The notes: a model not told the origin generated them from the letters alone. Positions 43,527 through 53,599 are shown, counted from the stretch's first letter. The stretch: DNA of 64,000 bases from Pedococcus badiiscoriae (GCF_013408925.1 NZ_JACCAB010000001.1:1674001-1738000), one strand, 5' to 3'. Numbers and translations: made by a program.

Positions 43527-44147
43527 TCAGGGCGTTGCGGTCGTCGTGGGGGTGGCGGTCGTCGTGGGGGTGGCGGTCCCGCCGGGAGTCGCCGTCGAGA
43601 TCGTGGTGCTCGTCGTGGGGGAGGCCGTGGTCGGCGCGCCCGTGGGGGCGAGCGTCGCGTAGTAGCCGCTGGGGCTCAGCACCGGCACCACGACCACGGC
43701 GGTGGGCGCGCTGGGGGACTGCACCTTCAGCGTGACCACGTCGCCGGCGTTGACGGGCACAGCCGGGAGCTGCACCTGGGTCCCGTCGGAGAGGGGACCT
43801 TCGGAATGGGCCGGCGCATCGGCGAACACGGGCTGGCCCTGCGGCAGGGCGAACGCGATCCGCTGTGCCTGGCCGCTGTCGTTGCCCACCGAGCCCGACA
43901 GCACGCCGGGCTTGTCCTTGCCGCCGCTGATGATCACGAGGTCGCGCACGTGCACGGCACCGAGGTCCACGGCCACGCCGTCGGCCGGCATGTACGGCAC
44001 TTCGGTCTGGATCGGCGACTGCGTCTGGCAGGCCGACAGCGCGAGGGCGGCGCCTGTCACGACCACCGGCAGGAGACGTCGGAGGGAGGGGCGCGGGCTG
44101 GTGGTGCGGCGTCCGGAACGGGTGGCCAGGGGGGTTCGGCGGGTCAC
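43527..44147 (-). CDS. LpqE-like DUF461 lipoprotein
   Basis: Predicted 206-aa exported lipoprotein: basic start, hydrophobic core, lipobox LSAC (~40), then a cupredoxin-like domain (VDLGAVHVRDLVIISGGKDKPGVLSGSVGND... VTLKVQSPSAPTAVVVVPVL) and a Thr/Pro/Ala tail encoded by 18-bp repeats (43536-43578). In mycobacteria lpqE is likewise divergent from carD. Copper-binding His/Met motifs of the wider PCuAC family are not seen. The GTG is 7 nt after TAGGCT (44155-44160): leaderless. Confidence 0.75.
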   Translation of the reverse strand: MTRRTPLATRSGRRTTSPRPSLRRLLPVVVTGAALALSACQTQSPIQTEVPYMPADGVAVDLGAVHVRDLVIISGGKDKPGVLSGSVGNDSGQAQRIAFALPQGQPVFADAPAHSEGPLSDGTQVQLPAVPVNAGDVVTLKVQSPSAPTAVVVVPVLSPSGYYATLAPTGAPTTASPTTSTTISTATPGGTATPTTTATPTTTATP

Positions 44148-44322
44148 GGGGGACAGCCTACCGGCCGCCTGCCGGGCGGCTACCCGGGTGTGTGCACCCG
44201 TGCGCGTTGCACGGAAGTGGCCATTCTGTCAAGACCGAAATCGTTGTCCCGTAAGGCCTTTACGCGCCCCTGACCTGCGCAAACGCATTCTGCGTGGCTT
44301 TCCTGACGTCGGCGTGGCGTGA

Positions 44323-44328
44323 TATTCT
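44323..44328 (+). promoter_or_regulatory. -10 element of the carD promoter
   Basis: TATTCT, with TTCCTG 17 bp upstream as a possible -35. A 27-nt leader with GAAAGGGGA follows before the ATG, so this gene, unlike many here, is led. Confidence 0.55.
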
Positions 44329-44355
44329 GAGAGTCGCGAAAGGGGAAAACAGCAC

Positions 44356-44838
44356 ATGGTTTTCAAGGTCGGCGAGACGGTCGTGTACCCCCACCACGGG
44401 GCTGCACTCATCGAAGAAATCAACACCCGCACGATCAAGGGCGAGGAGAAGATCTACCTCAAGCTCAAGGTGGCCCAGGGCGACCTGACGATCGAAGTGC
44501 CCGCAGACAACTGCGAGGACATCGGCGTCCGGGACGTCGTCGGACAGGAGGGCCTGGACAAGGTCTTCGCCGTCCTTCGCGCCCCCCACACGGAGGAGCC
44601 GACCAACTGGTCGCGCCGCTACAAGGCCAACCTCGAGAAGCTCGCCTCCGGCGATGTCATCAAGGTGGCCGAGGTCGTCCGCGACCTGTGGCGTCGTGAC
44701 AAGGACCGTGGCCTGTCCGCCGGCGAGAAGCGCATGCTCGCCAAGGCTCGTCAGATCCTCGTCTCCGAGCTCGCGCTCGCCGAGAAGACGAACGAGGACA
44801 AGGCCGAGGCGATCCTCGACGAGGTGCTCGCCTCCTGA
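44356..44838 (+). CDS. carD: CarD-family RNA-polymerase-binding regulator
   Basis: Predicted 160-aa protein that binds the RNAP beta subunit and stabilises open complexes. N-terminal CdnL/TRCF interaction domain ([22 protein letters not shown]... [18 protein letters not shown]) and a helical C-domain with [17 protein letters not shown] and [23 protein letters not shown] including the conserved minor-groove Trp. Essential in mycobacteria. Stop overlaps the ispD start. Confidence 0.95.
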   Translation: MVFKVGETVVYPHHGAALIEEINTRTIKGEEKIYLKLKVAQGDLTIEVPADNCEDIGVRDVVGQEGLDKVFAVLRAPHTEEPTNWSRRYKANLEKLASGDVIKVAEVVRDLWRRDKDRGLSAGEKRMLAKARQILVSELALAEKTNEDKAEAILDEVLAS

Positions 44839-45506
44839 GCGTTGCCGTCGTCCTCGTTGCTGGAGGACAGGGCACTCGGCTCGGCGCTGCCCAGCCCAAG
44901 GCCTTCGTGGTCCTGGCGGGTATGCCGTTGCTCGAGCACGCCGTCCAGCGCGCCCTCACGGCACCCGAGGTCTCCCACGTCGTCGTGGTCGCGCCCGCTT
45001 CCCACCTGAGGGAGGCGGGCGCGATCGCGTCCCGGAGCAGTCGCCCGGGTGACGTCGACGTGGTCGCCGGTGGCGTCGAGCGCACCGACTCCGTGGCGGC
45101 CGGCCTTGCCGCGCTGCGTCCCGAGGACGGCATCGTCCTGGTGCACGACGCAGCGCGCGCCCTCGCGCCGCCCACCCTGTTCTCCCGGCTGGTGCACGAG
45201 GTGCGGTCTGGTCACCCCGCCGTCGTCCCCGGCATCCCGGTCACGGACACCGTCAAGGTCGTCGACGGGGCCGGCCGGGTCACCGCGACGCCGGACCGGG
45301 CGATGCTGCGAGCGATCCAGACGCCTCAGGCTTTCCTGCGCGAGGTCCTGCAGCACGCCCACGCCTCGGGTGCGCGGGCCACCGACGACGCAGCCCTGGT
45401 CGAACGGATGGGCGGCCACGTGCGCGTGGTGGACGGGGACCGCCTCGCGTTCAAGATCACCACACCGGACGACCTGGCCCTGGCGGAGCGGCACCTCAGC
45501 GACTGA
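44835..45506 (+). CDS. ispD: 2-C-methyl-D-erythritol 4-phosphate cytidylyltransferase, apparent CTG start
   Basis: Predicted 223-aa MEP-pathway enzyme (EC 2.7.7.60). CTP-binding [59 protein letters not shown] and [12 protein letters not shown] are present. No in-frame ATG, GTG or TTG lies between the carD stop and the essential AGGxGxR motif; the first, GTG 44907, would delete it. The CTG at 44835 overlaps the carD stop as CTGA, mimicking the common ATGA coupling, so I place the start there. A base error is the main alternative. Overlaps the convergent GNAT gene by 11 nt. Confidence 0.85.
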   Translation: MSVAVVLVAGGQGTRLGAAQPKAFVVLAGMPLLEHAVQRALTAPEVSHVVVVAPASHLREAGAIASRSSRPGDVDVVAGGVERTDSVAAGLAALRPEDGIVLVHDAARALAPPTLFSRLVHEVRSGHPAVVPGIPVTDTVKVVDGAGRVTATPDRAMLRAIQTPQAFLREVLQHAHASGARATDDAALVERMGGHVRVVDGDRLAFKITTPDDLALAERHLSD

Positions 45507-46089
45507 GGGCGGCCTGCACCTGCTCCCACGAGGTGACCGGGCCTGCGGGAGCGGGCGCGTGGACGGTGCTGATCCAGCCGTCGACGAGCCGACCGCGCTC
45601 CACCAGCAGGTCGGGCACGAACGTCGGCACCGGGAACCCGGCGCGCCACACAGCCTTCGCGCTGCCCCAGTTCCCGGCGTGAGCCTCCCAACTGACGGTC
45701 TGCCAACCGAGGCTGTCGAAGGCGTGGGCGACCACGAGCCGGACAGCCTCGGACATGACCCCGCGGCCGCGGAAGTCCGGGTGGGTCGCGAAGCCCAGGG
45801 ACCCGGCGCCCGCGTCGACCGGCATCACGCGCAGGTCGATCGTGCCGGCATACCTGCCCTGCACCTCGATCGCCCAGGAGATCTGCGCCGCCGAGGGTGC
45901 CGTGAACACGGTGACGTAGTCGACCGCCATGTCCCGCGTGTAGGCCAACGGGACCGTCGTGAAGCGCTGCGCAAGTGGGTCCACGGCTCGCTCCAGGACG
46001 CCGTCGGCGTCGGCGACTGTGTGTGGACGCAGCGTGACCAGGTCGCCCACGATGACGGGGATGTCCAGGAGAGCCTCGCTGTCGGTCAT
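45496..46089 (-). CDS. GNAT-family N-acetyltransferase (RimJ-type)
   Basis: Predicted 197-aa acetyltransferase: [22 protein letters not shown] at the start, [21 protein letters not shown] and the CoA-loop region [30 protein letters not shown]. Resembles ribosomal-protein or general amine acetyltransferases; substrate unknown. ATG 46089 follows TAGGGT by 8 nt, with no clear ribosome site. Confidence 0.8.
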   Translation of the reverse strand: MTDSEALLDIPVIVGDLVTLRPHTVADADGVLERAVDPLAQRFTTVPLAYTRDMAVDYVTVFTAPSAAQISWAIEVQGRYAGTIDLRVMPVDAGAGSLGFATHPDFRGRGVMSEAVRLVVAHAFDSLGWQTVSWEAHAGNWGSAKAVWRAGFPVPTFVPDLLVERGRLVDGWISTVHAPAPAGPVTSWEQVQAALSR

Positions 46090-46165
46090 GCGAGGGAACC
46101 CTAGTGCGGCCGCGGCACGACCCTCACCCCGTTTTGTGAGGGGCGCCGGATGGTTGGATGGGGCC

Positions 46166-46660
46166 ATGGTCCTTCCCGGTATGCCGCGCACCGGCATCGG
46201 TGTCGACGTCCACGCCTTCGCGCCGCAGGGTTCGGACCGCGAGCTGTGGCTCGGCGGCCTGCTGTGGCCCGGGGAGACGGGCCTTGCGGGACACTCCGAC
46301 GCGGACGTTGCCTGTCACGCGGCCTGCGACGCTCTGTTCTCCGCCGCCGGCCTCGGCGACCTCGGCGTGCACTTCGGCACGGACAATCCCGAGCTCGCGG
46401 GGGCGTCCGGGCTGACCCTGCTCGGCGAGGCGGCCAGGCTCGTCCGCGGGGCCGGTTTCGAGATCGGCAACGTCGCCGTCCAGGTCATTGGGAACCGGCC
46501 CAGGATCGGCAGTCGCCGTCCCGAGGCGCAGGACGCCATGACGACCTGCACGGGGGCTCCGGTGTCGTTGAGCGGGACGACGACGGACGGGCTGGGGCTC
46601 ACCGGTCGCGGTGAGGGAGTCGCCGCGATCGCGATCGCACTCGTCCTCCCCGTGAACTGA
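46166..46660 (+). CDS. ispF: 2-C-methyl-D-erythritol 2,4-cyclodiphosphate synthase
   Basis: Predicted 164-aa zinc enzyme of the MEP pathway (EC 4.6.1.12). [23 protein letters not shown] with the DxH zinc motif, [31 protein letters not shown] with the third ligand, and [20 protein letters not shown]. Separated from ispD by the opposite-strand GNAT gene. ATG 46166 is taken; ATG 46181, in a GTATGCCG octamer, is an alternative. TTGGAT six bases before 46166 suggests a leaderless start. Confidence 0.94.
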   Translation: MVLPGMPRTGIGVDVHAFAPQGSDRELWLGGLLWPGETGLAGHSDADVACHAACDALFSAAGLGDLGVHFGTDNPELAGASGLTLLGEAARLVRGAGFEIGNVAVQVIGNRPRIGSRRPEAQDAMTTCTGAPVSLSGTTTDGLGLTGRGEGVAAIAIALVLPVN

Positions 46661-46774
46661 GGGAGCAGGCGCGCCGCACGCCACCTCCCGGAGGGGCTCG
46701 ACCGCCGTCGCCGACGAGGGCCCGGGGGCCTCGCCGTTTCGGCCGGGGGGTGGTCCCGCAGGTAGCCTTGCGCC

Positions 46775-48214
46775 GTGAGTCTTCGCCTGTACGACACCGC
46801 CGCGCGCGAGCTGCGCGACTTCACCCCACTGGTCCCCGGTCGGGTGGGCATCTACATCTGCGGGCTCACGACCCAGGCTGCGCCCCACATCGGACACGTG
46901 CGGTTCACCGTCGCGTTCGACGTGCTGCGCCGGTGGCTCGAGGGTCGCCACGGCTACGACGTCACCCTCATCCGCAACGTCACGGACATCGACGACAAGA
47001 TCCTCGCCAAGTCCGCCGAGGCCGGCGAGCCGTGGTTCGCGCTGTCCTACCGCAACGAGGTCGCGACGTCGGCGGCGCTCTCCTCCCTCGGGGTGCTGCC
47101 GCCGACCTACGAGCCGCGGGCCACCGGACACATCCCCGAGATGGTCGCCCTCATGGAGACGCTGGTCGACAAGGGCCACGCCTACCCCGCGCCGGACGAG
47201 AGCGGCGACGTCTACTTCGACGTCAAGAGCTTTCCCGAGTACGGCTCCCTGACCCACCAGCGGATCGACGACATGGAGGCCGCCGAGGACGCGGACCCGC
47301 GGGGCAAGCGTGACCCCCGTGACTTCGCGCTCTGGAAGGGCCGCAAGGAGTCCGAGCCCGCGACGGCCTCCTGGGCGACGCCGTTCGGCACCGGTCGCCC
47401 GGGCTGGCACCTCGAGTGCTCCGCCATGGCGCGCAAGTACCTCGGCGACGCCTTCGACATCCACGGAGGCGGCGTCGACCTGCGCTTCCCCCACCACGAG
47501 AACGAGCAGGCCCAGTCGCACGCCGCGGGCCTGCCGTTCGCGACGTACTGGCTGCACAACGCCTGGGTCACCGTGGGCGGCGAGAAGATGAGCAAGTCCC
47601 TCGGCAACAGCCTCATCGTCTCCGAGGTCATCAAGGTCGCCCGCCCGCTGGCGCTGCGCTACTACCTCACCGCGGCCCACTACCGCTCCACGATCGAGTA
47701 CCACGAGGGCTCGCTGCGTGAGGCCGAGGCAGCCGTCGAGCGGATCGAGGGCTTCCTGGTCCGTGCCCTGCGGGCGTTGCCCGAAGGCACCTCCACGACA
47801 CCGGACCACGCTTGCGTGCCGGACCTGTATGCCGCGGCGATGGACGACGACCTCAACGTGTCGGGCGCGCTCGCGGTGGTCCACGACACCGTCCGGGCGG
47901 GCAACACCGCCCTCGACGACCGTGACGACCAGGCGCTGGCAACCGCGTTCGCCGCCGTCGTCGCCATGACCGACCTGCTCGGCATCAACCCCCTCGACCC
48001 GCACTGGGGCGGTGGCACCGACAACGGCGCCGGGGATGCGCAGGACGCGTTGGATGCCCTCGTGCAGGTCCAGCTCGAGGCCCGAGCCGCGGCCCGTGCA
48101 GCGCGCGACTTCGCCACCGCGGACGCGATCCGCGACCAGCTGGGGGCGGCCGGCATCGTCATCGAAGACACGGCGTCGGGAGCGAACTGGTCGCTCGCCC
48201 GCCGCGAGAGCTGA
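46775..48214 (+). CDS. cysS: Cysteinyl-tRNA synthetase
   Basis: Predicted 479-aa class I synthetase (EC 6.1.1.16). Zinc Cys in [12 protein letters not shown] motif as [38 protein letters not shown] and KMSKS in [11 protein letters not shown], then a DALR-type C-terminal helical domain. The long C-terminus separates it from the related mycothiol ligase MshC. GTG start 6 nt after TAGCCT (46763-46768): leaderless. Confidence 0.95.
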   Translation: MSLRLYDTAARELRDFTPLVPGRVGIYICGLTTQAAPHIGHVRFTVAFDVLRRWLEGRHGYDVTLIRNVTDIDDKILAKSAEAGEPWFALSYRNEVATSAALSSLGVLPPTYEPRATGHIPEMVALMETLVDKGHAYPAPDESGDVYFDVKSFPEYGSLTHQRIDDMEAAEDADPRGKRDPRDFALWKGRKESEPATASWATPFGTGRPGWHLECSAMARKYLGDAFDIHGGGVDLRFPHHENEQAQSHAAGLPFATYWLHNAWVTVGGEKMSKSLGNSLIVSEVIKVARPLALRYYLTAAHYRSTIEYHEGSLREAEAAVERIEGFLVRALRALPEGTSTTPDHACVPDLYAAAMDDDLNVSGALAVVHDTVRAGNTALDDRDDQALATAFAAVVAMTDLLGINPLDPHWGGGTDNGAGDAQDALDALVQVQLEARAAARAARDFATADAIRDQLGAAGIVIEDTASGANWSLARRES

Positions 48215-48225
48215 GAGGAACACCC

Positions 48226-49209
48226 ATGGCTGGCAACTCCCAGCGACGCGGCGCCGTTCGCAAGGGCGCGTCGAAGAAGGGCCCGCAGGTCGGCTCGGGC
48301 GGACAGCGCCGACGCGGCCTCGAGGGCAAGGGGCCCACGCCGAAGGCCGAGGAGCGACCCAAGCACAAGGCCAACCGGATGGCTGCTGCCGCCGAGAAGC
48401 GTGCCGGGGGGAGCGGATCCCGGCCGGGAGCCCGGCCCAGTGCGAGCCGGGGTGGCTCGCGCCGCGGCAAGGCATCCAGCGAGATCGTCGCCGGTCGCAA
48501 CTCGGTCGTCGAGGCGCTGCGGGCGGACGTCCCCGTCACGACCATGTACGTGGCGGGCAGGATCGACTCCGACGACCGCGTGCGTGAGGCGCTCAAGACC
48601 GCGACCGCCAAGGGCATCGCGGTCCTGGAGACCCCACGCGGCGAGCTGGACCGACTCACCGACGGTGCGGTCCACCAGGGCCTGGCCCTTCAGGTCCCGC
48701 CCTACGAGTACGCCCACCCGAGTGACTTCATCGACCCGCAGACGCCCGGCATACCGCTGGTGGTCGCCCTCGACGGGATCACGGACCCCCGCAACCTCGG
48801 TGCCATCATCCGGTCGGTGGCAGCGTTCGGCGGCCACGGTGTGGTCGTCCCCGAGCGCCGCTCGGTCGGCATGACCGCGAGCGCCTGGAAGACCTCGGCG
48901 GGTGCCGCAGCCCGAGTGCCCGTGGCGCTGGCCTCGAACCTGACTCGTGCGCTCGAGGAGTACCGCAAGGCCGGCTTCTTCATCCTCGGGCTCGACATGG
49001 AGGGCGACGTCCAGCTGCCCGACCTCGAGCTGGCCACCGAGCCGATCGTCATCGTGACCGGGTCCGAGGGCAAGGGGCTGTCCCGCCTGGTCCGGGAGAA
49101 CTGCGACCAGATCGTGTCGATCCCCATGTCGAGCGCGGTCGAGTCGCTGAACGCAGGCATCGCCACGGGAGTCGCGCTGTACGAAGTGGCGAGACGTCGG
49201 GCGATCTGA
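48226..49209 (+). CDS. rlmB: 23S rRNA 2'-O-ribose methyltransferase, TrmH/RlmB family
   Basis: Predicted 327-aa SpoU-family enzyme. A ~80-residue basic, disordered N-extension (Lys/Arg/Gly-rich) precedes the RNA-binding domain ([18 protein letters not shown]) and the knotted methyltransferase domain: [36 protein letters not shown] and [23 protein letters not shown]. Methylates a 23S guanosine 2'-OH in relatives. 11 nt after cysS, same operon. Confidence 0.92.
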   Translation: MAGNSQRRGAVRKGASKKGPQVGSGGQRRRGLEGKGPTPKAEERPKHKANRMAAAAEKRAGGSGSRPGARPSASRGGSRRGKASSEIVAGRNSVVEALRADVPVTTMYVAGRIDSDDRVREALKTATAKGIAVLETPRGELDRLTDGAVHQGLALQVPPYEYAHPSDFIDPQTPGIPLVVALDGITDPRNLGAIIRSVAAFGGHGVVVPERRSVGMTASAWKTSAGAAARVPVALASNLTRALEEYRKAGFFILGLDMEGDVQLPDLELATEPIVIVTGSEGKGLSRLVRENCDQIVSIPMSSAVESLNAGIATGVALYEVARRRAI

Positions 49210-49296
49210 CCCCACGCAACGGGACGTATCCGCTAGCGTTTCGCCCGTCGCGCCCATGGGGGGGTGACACTCGCATACCCGAAGGGATCACACCGC

Positions 49297-49602
49297 ATGT
49301 CTGACTACGGCACTCCGCCTCCTCCGCCCGCGCCCGGATACAACCAGCCGACGGCCGGGGGCACGCCGCCGCCGAACTACCTCGTGTGGGCCATCCTGTC
49401 GACGATCTTCTGCTGCCTTCCGTTCGGCATCGCCTCGATCGTCTTCGCGGCCCAGGTCAACGGCAAGTACGCCTCCGGTGACGTTGGCGGCGCCCAGGCC
49501 TCGTCCGAGAAGGCAAAGCGTTTCGCGATCATCGCGGCCATCGTCGGCATCGTGGTCAACGGCATCTACTTCGCGGTCGTCCTGCCGAACATGAACAAGT
49601 AG
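49297..49602 (+). CDS. CD225/dispanin-like small membrane protein
   Basis: Predicted 101-aa protein with a Pro/Gly-rich cytoplasmic start and two membrane segments. The first reads NYLVWAILSTIFCCLPFGIASIVFAAQV, the CD225 signature, followed by AQASSEKAKRFAIIAAIVGIVVNGI. Function in bacteria unknown. GAAGGGA precedes the ATG. The DUF2752 gene follows 23 nt later. Confidence 0.85.
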   Translation: MSDYGTPPPPPAPGYNQPTAGGTPPPNYLVWAILSTIFCCLPFGIASIVFAAQVNGKYASGDVGGAQASSEKAKRFAIIAAIVGIVVNGIYFAVVLPNMNK

Positions 49603-49625
49603 GTCTCGCTCACCCGAGGCACCTC

Positions 49626-50066
49626 ATGACCGCGACAACGCAGCGCCCCGCGCCACCCGTCCACCCACGGGGGTTCGGGGCGCTGCGCGCGCCCGGCCTG
49701 GTCCTGGCGGCGGCCGTGGCGGCGACCACCCTGGTCGCCACAGTCGACCCCAACCAGCCGGGCCACTACCCGACGTGTCCGTTCCTGGCCGTGACCGGCT
49801 ACTACTGCCCGGGGTGTGGTTCCTTGCGCGCCCTGCATGACCTCGCGCACGGCGACTTCGCAGGCGCGGTGGCCCGCAACCCGCTGATGGTGCTCGCTGC
49901 CGGCGGCCTCGTCGTCGCCTTCGTCCTCTGGACGCGGCGGCTCTGGCGTGGTCTGCCCCGGACCTGGGTGGCGCCGCCCGTGCTCCTCTACGGGCTGCTC
50001 ACGCTGGTGCTCGCGTTCTGGGTGCTGCGCAACGTGCCGGGCTGGACCTGGCTGTCCCCTGCCTGA
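49626..50066 (+). CDS. DUF2752 membrane protein
   Basis: Predicted 146-aa protein with three helices and the DUF2752 hallmark TGYYCPGCGSLRALHDLAHGDF. The CPxC-like cysteine pair is conserved in the family. Often paired with CD225 genes, as here. Function unknown. Confidence 0.85.
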   Translation: MTATTQRPAPPVHPRGFGALRAPGLVLAAAVAATTLVATVDPNQPGHYPTCPFLAVTGYYCPGCGSLRALHDLAHGDFAGAVARNPLMVLAAGGLVVAFVLWTRRLWRGLPRTWVAPPVLLYGLLTLVLAFWVLRNVPGWTWLSPA

Positions 50067-50102
50067 GCGGAGCCTGTCCGCCCCGTCAGCCCCGTCGGCG
50101 GG

Positions 50103-50735
50103 TCAGCCCTTGGGCGTCTCGACCACGACCGTGCTGAGGATCTTGTCGGCGAACGTCTGCCGCTTGTCGTCCCACAGCGGCCAGAGGTAGCCCAGGTAGA
50201 AGAACCCGTCGAGGGTGTGCGCCAGGTCGCGCACGAAGGCCATCCCAGCGCCGATCGGCCGCCCCGTGTTCTCGTCGAGCAGCATGATGCCCATCGCCTT
50301 CTTGCCGATGCTCTGGCCGGTGCGCCCCTGCTTGAAGGCACGGTTCCAGATCGCGATGCCGAGCATCAGCAGCAGTCCGAGCACGCACAACAGCCCACCC
50401 GCGGCCATGAGGGCGGGGTCGCCGCCCGTCTCCACCGGGGCAGCGCCCGGGTAGGTGCTGTCGTAGCTGGGGGTCTTCGTAGCCGCCGCGACGAACAGGG
50501 TGATCCCGATGACGTAGGGGATCATCCCGATCAGCTGCAACAGACCGTCGATGAGGTATGCCGCGACCCGGGTGCCCCAGCCGGCGAGCGGTCCCCACGG
50601 GCCTCCGACCCCGTATGCCGTGGGAACGGCGTACCCGATGGGTGCGCCGTAGGCGGGTGCCGCGAACGGCTGCGGTGCGCTCGGCTGCGGTGGGTTCGGC
50701 TGTGGTGCGGTGGGCTGGTTCGGCTGCTCGGCCAT
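50103..50735 (-). CDS. RDD-family membrane protein
   Basis: Predicted 210-aa protein: a Pro/Gln/Ala-rich start (~1-45), then the RDD domain with AGWGTRVAAYLIDGLLQLIGMIPY, a second helix pair and KQGRTGQSIGKKAMGIMLLDENTGRPIG ending in a helix. Role is unproven in most cases. Stand-alone gene. Confidence 0.85.
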   Translation of the reverse strand: MAEQPNQPTAPQPNPPQPSAPQPFAAPAYGAPIGYAVPTAYGVGGPWGPLAGWGTRVAAYLIDGLLQLIGMIPYVIGITLFVAAATKTPSYDSTYPGAAPVETGGDPALMAAGGLLCVLGLLLMLGIAIWNRAFKQGRTGQSIGKKAMGIMLLDENTGRPIGAGMAFVRDLAHTLDGFFYLGYLWPLWDDKRQTFADKILSTVVVETPKG

Positions 50736-50819
50736 GGTTTCCCCTGCAGGTCGGCGCTCGTGTTGTGGATCGAGCGGGCGACGGTCACCCTAGCCTGCAC
50801 GCGGGCGATGCGGTCGTGA

Positions 50820-52109
50820 TCACGCCTGGTGTCGAGGAGCCGGCCGCGGGTCGTCGTCAGCGGTGTCCTCGAACATCGCGAGGACGGGCATCTCGACGGT
50901 GTCGACGCCCACCACCGTCGCCTCGTCGGGTTTGCTCGGCAGGACGGTCGACACGTAGTCGCGGATGGCGTCCTCGATGGGGATGTCGCGACCAGCGCGC
51001 TCGGAGAGATACCACCGGTGCTCGAGGACCTCGTGGAACAGCTCGGCCGGTTCGAGCTTGCCGGCGAGGTCCCGCGGGACGGTGCGCGTGATGGGTTCGT
51101 AGATCTTGGACAGCCAGTCGTGCGCGACGATCTCCTCGTCGTCGTTCTGCCGGTCGGTGTCCGCGCGGTAGGAGTCCAGGTCGTTGAGCAGGCGGCGCGC
51201 CTGGTTCTCCTCGACGTCGAGGCCGGTGAGCCGCAGCAGGCGGCGCGAATGGTGCCCGGCATCGACCACCTTGGGCTGGATCTGGATCGTCGTCCCGCCG
51301 ATGTCGGTCGAGATGGCGAGCTCGTCGACGTCGAAGCCGAGCTCGTTCAGGCGACGGATCCTCTCGTCGACGCGCCACCGGTCGCCGCTCTCGAACCGCT
51401 CGAGACCGGTGAGCTCCGTCCACAGGTCGGTGTAGCGCGTGACGATGCGGTTGGACGTGTCGACCGGGTCGACCCCGGCCTCGAGGAAGCCGCCGGCCTC
51501 CAGGTCCATCAGCTCGCCGGCGATGTTGACCCGGGCGATGTCGAGGTCGTGCTCTCGCTGCCCCGCGGTCAGCGACTGGTGCAGCTCACCGGTCTCGGCA
51601 TCGACGAGGTATGCCGCGAACGCTCCGGCATCGCGCCGGAACAGCGTGTTGGACAGCGACACGTCGCCCCACCAGAAGCCGACGAGGTGGAGCCGGACCA
51701 GCAGGACCGCCAGCGCGTCGATCAGCCGGGTCGAGGTGTCCGGTCGCAGGGACTGGCTGAACAGGGCGCGGTAGGGCAGTGAGAACTGGAGGTGCCGGGT
51801 GATCAGGCAGGCGTCCAGGGGTGACCCGTCGGGGGTCTCCCGTCCGCTGACCACGCCGAACGGGACCACGCAGGGGAGGTCGAGACGGTTCAGCATCCGC
51901 AGCATCTGGTACTCGCGGGCCGCGATGTCCGCCTTGATCTCCTTGACCGCCAGGACCCGCCCCGACAGCTTGACGAACCGGACGACGTGCCGCGAGATCC
52001 CCCGGGGCAGCGCCGCGAGGTGCTTCTCCGGCCAGCTCTCCAGGGGAAGCTCCCATGGGAGGTCGAGCAGGGCCGGGTCAGGCCGGGCCGCCGTGATCTG
52101 GAGTGCCAC
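50820..52109 (-). CDS. DUF4032 protein with kinase-like (Kdo/WaaP-type) fold
   Basis: Predicted 429-aa soluble protein. The N-terminal half resembles a lipopolysaccharide-kinase fold: VLAVKEIKADIAAREYQMLRML (Lys/Glu pair), LVRLHLVGFWWGDVSLSNTLFRRDAGAFAAYLVDAETGEL (catalytic-loop and metal Asp candidates). The C-terminal DUF4032 part is acidic. Common in actinobacteria; function unknown. GTG 52109 with GGTGAGG upstream. Confidence 0.8.
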   Translation of the reverse strand: MALQITAARPDPALLDLPWELPLESWPEKHLAALPRGISRHVVRFVKLSGRVLAVKEIKADIAAREYQMLRMLNRLDLPCVVPFGVVSGRETPDGSPLDACLITRHLQFSLPYRALFSQSLRPDTSTRLIDALAVLLVRLHLVGFWWGDVSLSNTLFRRDAGAFAAYLVDAETGELHQSLTAGQREHDLDIARVNIAGELMDLEAGGFLEAGVDPVDTSNRIVTRYTDLWTELTGLERFESGDRWRVDERIRRLNELGFDVDELAISTDIGGTTIQIQPKVVDAGHHSRRLLRLTGLDVEENQARRLLNDLDSYRADTDRQNDDEEIVAHDWLSKIYEPITRTVPRDLAGKLEPAELFHEVLEHRWYLSERAGRDIPIEDAIRDYVSTVLPSKPDEATVVGVDTVEMPVLAMFEDTADDDPRPAPRHQA

Positions 52110-52147
52110 GTCCTCACCCTCGCTCTGGTGTCGTGGGGCGGATACCG

Positions 52148-52183
52148 GTGTGGCCGGTTCCCGCGAACGGGAACCGGCCACAC
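52148..52183 (-). terminator. Terminator after the sugar ABC ATPase gene
   Basis: 16-bp perfect stem GTGTGGCCGGTTCCCG and complement with a CGAA tetraloop. A CGGCATAC octamer abuts it at 52183-52190. Confidence 0.85.
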
Positions 52184-52224
52184 GGCATACCGTGCTTGCT
52201 CTCGCCTCGGTTCAGCGGAGACCG

Positions 52225-53340
52225 TCAGTTCTCGAGGCGCTGACCCGTCTCGGAGTCGAACAGGTGCAGGTGGCCCTGCTTCGGGGCGAGGTAGACGGTC
52301 TCGCCCTTCTTCGGGGGACGCCGGCCGTCGACGCGGGCGATGAACGGACGCTCGGGAGCGTCGGCGTCGTCATCGGCGTCGACGTGCTGGTGCACCTTGG
52401 CGGAGCCGTAGATGTAGGCGTCGGCGCCGAGCTCCTCGACCACGTCGACGGTGACGGGGATGCCGCCGCCACCCTCGCTGGTGAGCTCGAGGTCCTCGGG
52501 TCGCACACCCATGGTGATCGACTTGCCGTGAGCGGACGCGAGGACCTCGCGGTCGACCGGCATGACGCTGCCACTGACCTTGACCCCGCCGTCAGCGACG
52601 TCGACGTCGAGCAGGTTCATGGCCGGGGAGCCGATGAAGCCGGCCACGAACACGTTGTTCGGGTGGTCGTACATGCGGCGCGGAGTGTCGCACTGCATGA
52701 GCAGGCCGTCCTTGAGCACCGCGACCCGGTCGCCCATCGTCATGGCCTCGACCTGGTCGTGCGTGACGTAGACCGTGGTGACGCCGAGCCGGCGCTGCAG
52801 CGACGCGATCTGGGTGCGCGTCTGGACGCGGAGCTTGGCGTCGAGGTTCGACAGCGGCTCGTCCATGAGGAACACCTGGGGGGAGCGCACGATCGCACGT
52901 CCCATGGCGACACGTTGGCGCTGACCACCGGACAGGGCCTTGGGCTTACGCTCGAGGTAAGCCTCGAGGTCGAGGATCTTGGCAGCCTCTTCGACGCGCT
53001 TGCGGATCTCGCCCTTGTCGACGCCGGCGATCTTGAGCGCGAAGCCCATGTTGTCGGCCACCGTCATGTGGGGGTAGAGCGCGTAGTTCTGGAAGACCAT
53101 CGCGACGTCGCGGTCCTTGGGGGACAGGTTGGTGACGTCTCGGTCACCGATCCAGATCTTGCCGGCGTTGACCTCTTCGAGGCCCGCGAGCATGCGCAGG
53201 GAGGTGGACTTGCCACATCCGGAGGGACCGACCAGGACGAGGAACTCGCCGTCCTCGATGTCGATGTTGAGCTTGTCAACCGAGGGCTTGTCATTGCCCG
53301 GGTAGAGCCGGGTCGCCTCGTCGAACTTGACTGTTGCCAT
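52225..53340 (-). CDS. MsiK/UgpC-type ABC sugar transporter ATPase
   Basis: Predicted 371-aa ATPase: Walker [21 protein letters not shown]-loop FQNYALYPHMTV, signature LSGGQRQRVAMGRAIVR, Walker B VFLMDEPLSNLDAKLR and switch H in VTHDQVEAM, then a C-terminal TOBE/MalK regulatory domain (MGVRPEDLEL). No permease or binding-protein gene is adjacent, as for Streptomyces MsiK, a shared ATPase serving several sugar importers. Divergent from a LacI regulator. Confidence 0.88.
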   Translation of the reverse strand: MATVKFDEATRLYPGNDKPSVDKLNIDIEDGEFLVLVGPSGCGKSTSLRMLAGLEEVNAGKIWIGDRDVTNLSPKDRDVAMVFQNYALYPHMTVADNMGFALKIAGVDKGEIRKRVEEAAKILDLEAYLERKPKALSGGQRQRVAMGRAIVRSPQVFLMDEPLSNLDAKLRVQTRTQIASLQRRLGVTTVYVTHDQVEAMTMGDRVAVLKDGLLMQCDTPRRMYDHPNNVFVAGFIGSPAMNLLDVDVADGGVKVSGSVMPVDREVLASAHGKSITMGVRPEDLELTSEGGGGIPVTVDVVEELGADAYIYGSAKVHQHVDADDDADAPERPFIARVDGRRPPKKGETVYLAPKQGHLHLFDSETGQRLEN

Positions 53341-53492
53341 GGCTACGTTGCCTCTCCTTCACCGGCAGGAACGTGCCGGACGATCCGTTGTAAAGGGTGG
53401 TGCTGCCGCTGACGTCGGTGTCTGCGGTGGCCTCAGTGTGGCCCAGCCAGGGGCGTTGCGCCAGTGCTGGTCCGGCCTGCGGGCGCCCAGGT

Positions 53493-53504
53493 GGAAACGT
53501 TTTC
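53493..53504. promoter_or_regulatory. LacI-type operator candidate
   Basis: GGAAACGTTTTC, an 11/12 palindrome centred on CG, matches LacI/MalR-family operators. A second dyad GCAAGTTCTTGC lies at about 53575-53586. Both are between the divergent ATPase and regulator genes. Confidence 0.55.
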
Positions 53505-53599
53505 GCAACCCGGTCATCACGCGGCCCGGGCGGCCAACGTGAAATTTCTTGCACCGTGTCTGTCCGTCAGGCCTGCAAGTTCTTGCTACCGTCGCGCCC

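Noticed and set aside
46775..48214. Mycothiol ligase MshC instead of CysS
   Set aside because: The protein has the full ~479-aa CysS length with a C-terminal anticodon-side domain that MshC lacks.
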